Shown here: positions 42,464-49,878 of the stretch, piece by piece
How positions within the stretch are numbered: the first letter of the stretch is position 1
How the letters are laid out: each line of letters starts with the position of its first letter
NCBI GenBank assembly: GCA_963664655.2
Contig: OY761554.1
Location: forward strand, 3,348,001-3,412,000
Direction: 5' to 3'
From: Desulfospira sp963664655
GTDB lineage: Bacteria; Desulfobacterota; Desulfobacteria; Desulfobacterales; Desulfobacteraceae
DNA: 64,000 nt
The notes under the pieces: generated by a model
The model's database searches: none
Told to the model about the DNA's origin: nothing
The model's input: the letters and a program-made list of their open reading frames with translations, nothing else
Translations under genes and position numbers: made by a program

Positions 42464-43564
42464 ATGAAAACAAGACAGGCCGCTTTGATATGCCGTATCC
42501 TGGCGGCCATACTCATGGTTGCAGGCAGCACGAAGGTATCGGTTGCCGTTGCCGGATATGCCGCCCCGGCCGTTTCCTCCCGAACGGTGACGGATCTTCA
42601 GGGGAACCAGGTTCACCTGCCGCCGGCAAAAGATCTGCAACGGGTGGTTATTATTGCGCCTACGCTGGTCTCTTTGTTTGCAAGTCTTGGCTTATCCCGG
42701 GCGCAAATCGTTGGTGCCAATAAAATGGCCTTTGAGAATGCCAATGAAAAACTGCTGGATCTGATGCTGCCGGGATGGCGGGACATACCGACCGGTTTTC
42801 TTACCGGGTTCAGGTCAAACACCGAAGAACTGTTGACCCTTAACCCGGACATTATCCTGGTCTATGGAAATTTCCAGAAAAAAGGGCTCCAGGGAATAAC
42901 GGTTCCGGTTCTGGACTTCTATTTAAACGGCCACAATAACGAAACCGGTTCAACTGCCTCGGAAACGCTTTTAAGGCAGGTGTTTGGGGCCGGCAATGGC
43001 GGTTCATCCCTTGCCGAAGAGTGGGCGTGGTCAAAAAAACGGACCGCAGATATTCTGGGAGGTGTGCCATATCCCCGGAAAAAAGGCCTGATGATTGTCT
43101 CCAACACAGGAGATAAACTCATCGTCATGGGCAAGGGGTCATGCGGGGATGACTGGCTGAAAAAAAGCGGGCTTGTGAATGTCGCTGATGTGGCAGATCC
43201 CCAGGGCGGCGGCAGGGAAGTCTGCCTGGAACAGATCTATGCCTGGGACCCCGATATTATCTATATATTCTGGGGAATTCCTGCATCCAAATACAGAAAA
43301 GAACGAATCCCCGGCCAGAACTGGCATCACGTGAAAGCGGTTCGAAACAATACCGTGTATGATATGCCCCGGGGGCTTACGAACTGGGGCACGGCAAAAG
43401 CCGACTCGCCCCTGACGCTCTTATGGCTGGTCAGCAAAAATTACCCGCATCTTCTCAAAGAAGCTGATTTTTTAAGCATGATGAAGGCCTATTATTCCCG
43501 CCGTTACAACATTGACCTTTCCGATGAACTCATGGAAGAGATCCTTTATCCCCATGGAAAATGA
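42464..43564 (+). CDS. Periplasmic substrate-binding protein of Fe-siderophore/B12-type ABC importer
   Basis: A 366-residue protein starting at ATG 42464, 23 bases after the methyltransferase. A signal peptide spans about residues 1-31. The mature part is a class III (FepB/BtuF-like) binding protein: TVTDLQGNQVHLP, VVIIAPTLVSLFASLGL, TEELLTLNPDIILVYG, and a C-lobe with LEQIYAWDPDIIYIFWG. The permease and ATPase that follow complete the importer. Ligand not predictable. Confidence 0.9.
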   Translation: MKTRQAALICRILAAILMVAGSTKVSVAVAGYAAPAVSSRTVTDLQGNQVHLPPAKDLQRVVIIAPTLVSLFASLGLSRAQIVGANKMAFENANEKLLDLMLPGWRDIPTGFLTGFRSNTEELLTLNPDIILVYGNFQKKGLQGITVPVLDFYLNGHNNETGSTASETLLRQVFGAGNGGSSLAEEWAWSKKRTADILGGVPYPRKKGLMIVSNTGDKLIVMGKGSCGDDWLKKSGLVNVADVADPQGGGREVCLEQIYAWDPDIIYIFWGIPASKYRKERIPGQNWHHVKAVRNNTVYDMPRGLTNWGTAKADSPLTLLWLVSKNYPHLLKEADFLSMMKAYYSRRYNIDLSDELMEEILYPHGK

Positions 43565-44564
43565 AAAGAACTACATTCTGATATACACCCTGCTGACCGC
43601 AGGGCTTGCCGCGTTGATGTTTTTGTCGCTTTTTAAAGGCCGATATACAGTGCCGCCGGATACGGTGGCGGCCATTTTGTTCAATAAGCTGACCGGTACC
43701 GCGTTAACCGGTACCGAGGCCACGGTGGTCTGGAATATACGGTTGCCCCGGGTGCTTCTCGGGGTGATGGTGGGAGCAGGACTTTCCGTTTCCGGGGCCT
43801 CTTTCCAGGGGATCTTCCGGAACCCGCTTGTCAGCCCCGATATCCTTGGTGTCAGCTCCGGGGCAGGATTCGGCGCGGCACTGGGAATTATTTTAACATC
43901 GGCAAACACCGGCATCACCATGGCCCTGGCCTTTGGTTTCGGGCTTTTGAGTGTGGTCCTTGCCTACACCATTTCAAAAATAAAAAACATGTTCTCCCCC
44001 ATATCCCTTGTGCTGTCGGGAATGATCGTGGGATTTTTTTTCAATGCCCTCATATCCCTGGTTAAACTTTTATCCGACACCGATTCCCAATTGCCGGCCA
44101 TCACCTACTGGCTGATGGGCAGCTTTGCCAACACCACGTTTAAGGAGATATCCCTTGTTCTGCCCCTGATTGCCGGGGGGACCATCGTGCTTGTTTTATT
44201 GCGGTGGCGCATGAACATCCTTTCCATGGGAGATGAAGAGGCCTATTCCCTTGGCATCAATCCCCACCGCCTAAGGCTTGCCATTGTTGCCCTGGCAACC
44301 GTGATCACTGCGGCCGGTGTTATGGTGTCCGGGATTATCGGGTGGGTCGGGCTGATTATTCCAAATATCTGCCGGATGTTTGTGGGAGCTGATCACAAGC
44401 ACCTGCTGCCGGCCTCTTTTCTCATGGGCGGTATTTTTGTTCTTCTCGTTGATTTCGTTGCCAGGGTTTTAACGGTGGCGGAGATTCCCATCGGTATCCT
44501 GACCGCCATTGCCGGAGTGCCCTTGTTTATCTATGTGTATAAATATTCCGGGTGGGGGCGCTGA
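43554..44564 (+). CDS. FecCD-family ABC transporter permease
   Basis: A 336-residue permease of the BtuC/FepD type with about ten membrane segments. Signature regions: WNIRLPRVLLGVMVGAGLSVSGA, FRNPLVSPDILGVSSGAGFGA (quoted in parts), LGINPHRLRL and SGIIGWVGLIIPNICR, the last being the coupling-helix region. Start ATG 43554 overlaps the binding-protein gene by 11 bases and gives the expected N-terminus. Confidence 0.95.
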   Translation: MENEKNYILIYTLLTAGLAALMFLSLFKGRYTVPPDTVAAILFNKLTGTALTGTEATVVWNIRLPRVLLGVMVGAGLSVSGASFQGIFRNPLVSPDILGVSSGAGFGAALGIILTSANTGITMALAFGFGLLSVVLAYTISKIKNMFSPISLVLSGMIVGFFFNALISLVKLLSDTDSQLPAITYWLMGSFANTTFKEISLVLPLIAGGTIVLVLLRWRMNILSMGDEEAYSLGINPHRLRLAIVALATVITAAGVMVSGIIGWVGLIIPNICRMFVGADHKHLLPASFLMGGIFVLLVDFVARVLTVAEIPIGILTAIAGVPLFIYVYKYSGWGR

Positions 44565-45352
44565 TGGAGGTTGAAGTCAAAAACGGCCATTTCAGCTATA
44601 CCGGAAACGAAGAGATCCTGACCGATATCTGCTTCAGGCTGCCGCCGGCCGGGATTTTGACCATACTCGGCCAGAACGGTATCGGCAAAACAACCCTGTT
44701 AAAATGCCTGCTCGGCATTCTGCCGTGGAAAAAGGGCCTCACCCTGATCAACAGCGAACCAATGAACCATAAAAAACACATGGGACGGATCGGTTATGTG
44801 CCCCAGGCATACAAATTTGTCTTTCCCTATTCCGTTGAAGAAACCGTAACCATGGGACTTGCCGGAAAGATCGGCTTGTTTTCCATCCCTACCCCAAAGG
44901 ACAGAGACGCGGTCCACGCCATCCTTTCCGAAGTGGGGATATTTCATCTTAGAAAACGGCTTTGCTCCCAGCTCAGCGGCGGGCAGCTCCAGCTCGTGTT
45001 CATGGCACGGGGGCTGGTAAAAAGGCCGGAACTGATGATCTTAGATGAGCCCGAGTCCCACCTGGATTATAAAAATCAGATCCTGGTTTTAAAGATGCTT
45101 GAAAAGCTATCAAGGGAACAGGGTATTTCGTGCATCATCAATACCCATTACCCCGACCATGCCTTAAGAATTTCCGATGCCACACTCATGCAAAGATGCA
45201 CGGCATCCGGAAAGAAGACGTATATATACGGGCCTGCCGAAGACATTATTACCGAAAAGAATATCAAACTGTTTTTCGATGTGGAGTCCCAAATCATTAC
45301 CATTGATAAAAAGGACAAAACAAAAATCAGAACCCTTGTTGTAGTGGAATAG
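44564..45352 (+). CDS. ABC transporter ATP-binding protein (FepC/BtuD type)
   Basis: A 262-residue ATPase with Walker A GQNGIGKTTL near residues 34-43, Q-loop GYVPQ, the signature LSGGQLQL, Walker B LMILDEPESHLD and a switch His in INTHYPDH. The start is taken at ATG 44564, overlapping the permease TGA by one base; a GTG four codons earlier is possible. Energises import of the ligand brought by the TonB receptor. Confidence 0.95.
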   Translation: MEVEVKNGHFSYTGNEEILTDICFRLPPAGILTILGQNGIGKTTLLKCLLGILPWKKGLTLINSEPMNHKKHMGRIGYVPQAYKFVFPYSVEETVTMGLAGKIGLFSIPTPKDRDAVHAILSEVGIFHLRKRLCSQLSGGQLQLVFMARGLVKRPELMILDEPESHLDYKNQILVLKMLEKLSREQGISCIINTHYPDHALRISDATLMQRCTASGKKTYIYGPAEDIITEKNIKLFFDVESQIITIDKKDKTKIRTLVVVE

Positions 45353-45379
45353 GACAATTTTTCAAAGAGGAGAGAAAAC

Positions 45380-47407
45380 ATGAACAGCCAGGCTAAAAAA
45401 AATAAATGGCAACACAACCGGGTATTATGCCTTGTTTATATTATTGTAATGATCGTCAGCCTATCAGGCCGGCCGGTATGGGCCGGGGATGACAACGCCG
45501 GCAAGTCAAGTGTTCAACTTGGAGATATAACGGTGACCGCGACCAAAATATCCACACAGGTGGATAAGGTACCGACCAATATCAGTGTTGTTACCCGGGA
45601 AGAGCTTGAAAAATTCCCCGGTCATTACAATGCCCTGACCATACTCCAGGAAGCCAATATTCCAGGATTGTTTTTTTCCACCAACGTCTTTGGCGGCGGG
45701 AGCGCCAGCACCTCAGTGAGTACCAGGGGCAGCGAGGTCTCAAGCTGGGGAATGAAGGTGATGGTAAACGGTATTGAGATGAACCGGGCAAACGGGAATA
45801 TATCGGCCGGCCGCCTGGCTGTGCACGACATAGAGCGTATTGAGATCACCAAAACACCTTCGGCCGAGTATGGGGACCAGGCCCTGGGCGGGGTTATCAA
45901 TATTGTTACCCGAAAGGCAAAGGAATCTGTGGAAGGCCTTGCCGGCATTGCCTTTACAAGTTTTGGGGGCGGCAACGGTTACAGCGTCCTCAACGGCACA
46001 CTGGACAAATGGGAATACTATATTGATGCGGCCGTACAGCGGGAAGATACCTATCAGGATAACGGATTTGAGGATGGCAACAACGTTTATACCCGGGTGG
46101 GTTATGCGCTTAACGACGGTGCACAAGTCACCTTTCACGGATCCTATAACGACACCAAAGGGCTTTATGCCGCAAGCCTGACCAGGGATCAGTTTGATGA
46201 CGACCCTTCCCAGAATCTCAATGCAGGGGCGGATTATGACTACGAATCCGAGGATACGCTGGGGGCCCTGGTCTATAATCAGCAATTGGGACCCCACGAA
46301 CTCATGGCGAAAGTGGAGGTTCAGAACTGTGATTATCAGCTTTACTGGGGGCATTTAACCCACATGGATTCCAGCCAGGTACATCCGGAAGTCAGCCTGA
46401 CCTTTAATCATAATATTGGGGGCATGGCAAATAAACTGGTGATCGGCGGGGAGTACCGCAATCATGACTATGATGTAAGAAGGTATACGGCATCAAGCTT
46501 TAATGACATAACCGCCGTTAACCAGGATTTCACCAGAAAAGATATCAGTTATGCCGGGTATGTGCAGGACGAACTGCTCGTCACCGATGCCCTCACGGTT
46601 ACCGCCGGGCTGCGCTATGATTTTTTTGATCTGAAGCAGACCGCCCATATTGCCGCAAGCGATTCCTGGGACCAGGAAAAAGGCGACATAAGCCCCAAGC
46701 TTGGCTTTACCTACCAGTTTTGCAATGAAGTCAACTTTTTTGCCGGATACAACAGCGGTATTAAAAGCCCGGTCAGACTGCCGGTCTATTATACAAACGG
46801 CGAGCTGGACCCGGAAAAGCTTGAGGCTTATGAACTGGGGCTTCGCGGCAATGTTGCCGGCTGGTTCAACTACAATATGGCCTTTTTCTGGCAAACCGTA
46901 AAAGATAAGTTTGTTCTGCCCAGTGCCGACTGGACGGCACAGTATGAAAACGCCGGGGAAACCAGTTCAAAAGGGATTGAATTGGGCGCCGGTGCCAAAT
47001 TGCCCCACGGTTTTTACACATCGGTTAATTTCACCTACCAGGAAGCCGAATTTGAAGAGTTCGTCAGCATGGGGGTTGACTATTCCGGAAACAAACTGAC
47101 CGGTGTGCCGGATATGATTTTTTCCTTTACACTGGGATACCAGAATGAACGCTTGGGCAATCTGTCACTGAATCCTGTCTACACAGGCAAACAGTACTTC
47201 AACTATGCAAATACCAATGAGGAAGACGGCTACTGGCTATTGAACGCCAAATATTCAAAACAAATCGGGCGGGCGGAATTCTATCTTCTGGCAAACAATC
47301 TGTTTGATGAAAGCGCTGTGGGTTACGGCAGCGGCAATCCCGGCAATGAATCCCTGTATCCCATTTCCGGGTTCAACATGGTACTGGGCATGAACATAAC
47401 GTTTTAA
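45380..47407 (+). CDS. TonB-dependent outer-membrane receptor
   Basis: A 675-residue receptor. After a signal peptide (about 1-35, ending near VWAG) comes a TonB-box-like GDITVTATK. The plug domain (VPTNISVVTREELEKFPG, SVSTRGSE, IERIEITKTPSAEYGDQALGGVINIVTR in parts) is followed by a 22-strand-type barrel ending in the aromatic F at GMNITF. In barrel and plug it looks like siderophore or cobalamin receptors. No exbB/exbD/tonB genes are near. Confidence 0.94.
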   Translation: MNSQAKKNKWQHNRVLCLVYIIVMIVSLSGRPVWAGDDNAGKSSVQLGDITVTATKISTQVDKVPTNISVVTREELEKFPGHYNALTILQEANIPGLFFSTNVFGGGSASTSVSTRGSEVSSWGMKVMVNGIEMNRANGNISAGRLAVHDIERIEITKTPSAEYGDQALGGVINIVTRKAKESVEGLAGIAFTSFGGGNGYSVLNGTLDKWEYYIDAAVQREDTYQDNGFEDGNNVYTRVGYALNDGAQVTFHGSYNDTKGLYAASLTRDQFDDDPSQNLNAGADYDYESEDTLGALVYNQQLGPHELMAKVEVQNCDYQLYWGHLTHMDSSQVHPEVSLTFNHNIGGMANKLVIGGEYRNHDYDVRRYTASSFNDITAVNQDFTRKDISYAGYVQDELLVTDALTVTAGLRYDFFDLKQTAHIAASDSWDQEKGDISPKLGFTYQFCNEVNFFAGYNSGIKSPVRLPVYYTNGELDPEKLEAYELGLRGNVAGWFNYNMAFFWQTVKDKFVLPSADWTAQYENAGETSSKGIELGAGAKLPHGFYTSVNFTYQEAEFEEFVSMGVDYSGNKLTGVPDMIFSFTLGYQNERLGNLSLNPVYTGKQYFNYANTNEEDGYWLLNAKYSKQIGRAEFYLLANNLFDESAVGYGSGNPGNESLYPISGFNMVLGMNITF

Positions 47408-47469
47408 GGAGAACACAGCGCGGCAAAGCCGCAACCAAAATGTGTGTTCTTTCCTGGCAAATTTAATAA

Positions 47470-47997
47470 ATGTATATTCCGCCCTGGACAGTCGAAATCG
47501 AAATCGTTATCGAAATCGAGCGAATCTTGAAACCAATTTCAATTCTTTGTGGAGCGGGCCATGCCCGCGATTCGCGGGCATGGCCCGCTCCTACAAAGCT
47601 ATGTTGCCCACCATTGCATGCCGGAACCATATTCAATTCCGATTCCGATAGCGATCCCGATAGCGATAGCGAAAAAAATCAGGCCAGGCACCGGTATAAG
47701 GCACTTGGAACCGTCCCGGACACCTATGGAGACCATAAATTAGAATGGTATGCGTTTGAGGCGGCAGATAAGGAGGGCAAGGCCTCTGAATACCGGTATA
47801 TTATGATGCTCCAAATTCATCAACACCAAAACGGGCAGTCCCATTTTCATATCAGGTACGGCAGCGACGGGGTTAAAAAGCTGACCGGCCTGGGGGGCAT
47901 GGGAAACTGGTGGCCCACCATGGTCAAGCCTGATTTTGATGTAGCCGCTTATATCGACAGCATCAATCCTAAGCTTATGGTTAAACTGCTGCCGTAA
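47470..47997 (+). CDS. Hypothetical open frame, probably remnant C-terminus
   Basis: An open frame of 175 codons whose first ~70 codons are translations of the hexamer repeats and palindrome. Only the C-terminal ~105 residues (from about KALGTVPDTYGDHKLEW) look like normal protein, with FHIRYGSDGVKKLTGLGG and DVAAYIDSINPK. I do not recognise the family. Most likely the 3' end of an older gene whose 5' part was replaced by repeats; expression is doubtful. Confidence 0.35.
   Translation: MYIPPWTVEIEIVIEIERILKPISILCGAGHARDSRAWPAPTKLCCPPLHAGTIFNSDSDSDPDSDSEKNQARHRYKALGTVPDTYGDHKLEWYAFEAADKEGKASEYRYIMMLQIHQHQNGQSHFHIRYGSDGVKKLTGLGGMGNWWPTMVKPDFDVAAYIDSINPKLMVKLLP
47478..47680. repeat. Hexamer arrays flanking a 41-bp perfect palindrome
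   Basis: Left: GTCGAAATCGAAATCGTTATCGAAATCGAG-type 6-bp units (47490-47522). Right: the inverse sense GATTCCGATAGCGATCCCGATAGCGATAGCG (47640-47672). Centre: GGAGCGGGCCATGCCCGCGA, one T, then its exact complement (47551-47591), extended by TTTGT/ACAAA. The central palindrome resembles the GGAGCGGGC...GCCCGC hairpins I know as REP-type elements in other proteobacteria. Confidence 0.9.
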
Positions 47998-48099
47998 ATG
48001 CAACACGAAATACCGGTTGCACCGCTATATATAAACGCAAATACCCCTTTGGATGTAAGGATTTTTATCATAACCCGGGCTCGCTGCGGCCATACCGCT

Positions 48100-48903
48100 T
48101 CAGCGGCCTTGGGCATCCCCTCTGATCTGTTGCAGATCAAGGCCGAAATGCCGGCTTAACATCTTTCCGAACACCTCATCCCCGTTAATTTCGGTCTGGG
48201 TGATCTCATCCCCGTTCACAATGGTCAGCTGCCGGTCCGTTAAGGTGATCCGCCCCTGGCGGGTGGGGGTGGTGCAAAACTTCATCTGGGTAAAAAAGGA
48301 TACCGGATGGGTTGAGGTAAAGTGGTTGGACATTAGAAAATCAATGGGCAGGCAGGGTTCCATGGTAAACAGATAAAGGTTGCGGTAAGTGCCTTCCTCT
48401 TTTTTCTGGAGAAGAAAGCACTGGTCCGGGCCTTCCGTAAGCCGGTAGGTCCGGTTAAAATGGGACTGGTCTGTCCCCGGTTCAAGCCGGATGGGGGCCA
48501 CGATGCCGTCGTTGCCGAATCCCACATCGGCCATCCATTTTCGGCCATTGATATTTATCACGGACAGCTGATGGGTCTTGGCGGTCAGGGTCTGGGGATC
48601 ACCGGAAAAGACCCGGGCCAGAAGATCGGTCACCTCAAAGCCCAGAGACTTGAGGACAAAGGAGAACAGGCCGTTCATTTCAAAGCAGTATCCCCCCCGG
48701 CGGTTTGTTACCAGTTTGGCAAGCAGGGAAGGGATATCCAGGTGAATGGTCCGCTGATAAAACACATCCAGGTTTTCAAAGGGAATGTTCAGGGTATGGG
48801 CGCAATGAAGGTCTCTTAAGGTGGCCTCATTGATATCGGCCGGCCCTTGATACTGCACCCGGTTAAAATATTCATCCAGAAGATTGCGGCATTCTTTATC
48901 CAA
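48100..48903 (-). CDS. Arylamine N-acetyltransferase
   Basis: A 267-residue NAT-family enzyme using acetyl-CoA. The catalytic triad is visible: Cys in RRGGYCFEMNGLF (near residue 73), His in KTHQLSVI (near 111) and Asp in WMADVGFGNDG (near 126). The N-terminal helical part includes LHCAHTLNIPFENLDV. Length and order are typical. Single gene; the substrate in this organism is unknown. Confidence 0.95.
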   Translation of the reverse strand: MDKECRNLLDEYFNRVQYQGPADINEATLRDLHCAHTLNIPFENLDVFYQRTIHLDIPSLLAKLVTNRRGGYCFEMNGLFSFVLKSLGFEVTDLLARVFSGDPQTLTAKTHQLSVININGRKWMADVGFGNDGIVAPIRLEPGTDQSHFNRTYRLTEGPDQCFLLQKKEEGTYRNLYLFTMEPCLPIDFLMSNHFTSTHPVSFFTQMKFCTTPTRQGRITLTDRQLTIVNGDEITQTEINGDEVFGKMLSRHFGLDLQQIRGDAQGR

Positions 48904-49201
48904 GGGGTGTCCTCTTTCGTTTCAGGTTTTTAAATCCGCACCATAGCCTTGAACGGCGGCCAGATCAAGTTCTCTGGTGAAAAACCACAGGTTAACCGCA
49001 TTAATAATAAAAGTGCTATCGGGATCAGATATGATAATAAGCCGGTTCGATAGCGATGATAGCGCAACAGGTAAAATTATAAATCCAGTTACCATCTTTC
49101 CCTGCCCGTATTACACCTCACGTAATTTAGTGAAACAGATATGTTGCCCAAAAGGAAGATAGCATATATCATGAAGACTGAATATTTTAAGAGAGGATTA
49201 T
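48904..49201. other. Intergenic region upstream of antitoxin 49202
   Basis: No gene seen. 49014-49066 carries degenerate CGATAGC/GCTATCG units (TGCTATCGGGATC, then GATAGCGATGATAGCG) in inverted sense, related to the hexamer tract at 47640. The rest probably contains the antitoxin promoter. Confidence 0.45.
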
Positions 49202-49423
49202 ATGATGCAAATATCTTTACCCTTAAATAAAATGACGAAGGCGGAAAAAATCATGGTAATGAACGAGATCTGGGATGACCTCGTTCGGAATTCAGAAGAT
49301 ATTCCATCACCGGAGTGGCATAAGGATATTTTATCCGCCCGTGCGGAACGTGTTAAAAATGGAAAAGCTCATTTTCAAGACTTTGATTCTGTGAAATCAG
49401 AACTGCGCTCCGAGTTCAAATGA
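49202..49423 (+). CDS. Addiction-module antitoxin (TIGR02574-like)
   Basis: A 73-residue antitoxin, or 72 if the second ATG (49205) is used. The N-terminal helix LNKMTKAEKIMVMNEIWDDL and SPEWHKDILSARAERVKNG match the short family paired with RelE/ParE toxins. Its stop overlaps the toxin start in ATGA. It is the intact counterpart of the orphan antitoxin at 39679. Confidence 0.85.
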   Translation: MMQISLPLNKMTKAEKIMVMNEIWDDLVRNSEDIPSPEWHKDILSARAERVKNGKAHFQDFDSVKSELRSEFK

Positions 49424-49722
49424 AAATTCGAATTCTTGATGAAGCCAAAGCCGATTTGCGAGAAGGTGCCCAATTTTACGAAAGACAAAACCAAGGACTT
49501 GGAAGTTATTTTCTTGATACGATCCTTTCTGAAATAAATTCTTTAATTCTCTATGCCGGAGTTCATATTAAGCTAAATAGTTTCCATAGAGTTTTGTCAA
49601 AAACGTTTCCATACGCTATTTATTACATAATGGATAGAAGCTTCATAGATATCTACGCTGTGTTAGACTGTAGAGCAAACCCGGACCAAACAATTGAAAA
49701 GTTAAAGCAACGTCGAATATAA
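49420..49722 (+). CDS. RelE/ParE-family toxin
   Basis: A 100-residue toxin with the plasmid-stabilisation (ParE/RelE) fold: ILDEAKADLREGAQFYERQ at the N-terminus, LSKTFPYAIYYIM in the centre and IDIYAVLDCRANPD at the end. Such proteins cleave mRNA on ribosomes or poison gyrase; which applies here cannot be told. Intact; ends just before a CCGGTCTCC-rich gap. Confidence 0.86.
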   Translation: MKIRILDEAKADLREGAQFYERQNQGLGSYFLDTILSEINSLILYAGVHIKLNSFHRVLSKTFPYAIYYIMDRSFIDIYAVLDCRANPDQTIEKLKQRRI

Positions 49723-49878
49723 GTGGGATAGGACTCCCATCATTGAGGACGCTTCCCACACAGCTCGCCCTTCCTGCCAAGTACCCAGAGGGATCTCAAA
49801 TCCGGTCTCCTGCTTCCGGCCCCCCGGTCTCCTTTTTACCGGTGTGCATAAAAAAAGATTTATGATAAAAGATATCCC

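Noticed and set aside
47545..47597. tRNA or small RNA gene at the strong hairpin
   Set aside because: A single perfect stem with a one-base centre has no cloverleaf arms, T-loop or anticodon; it fits a palindromic repeat instead.
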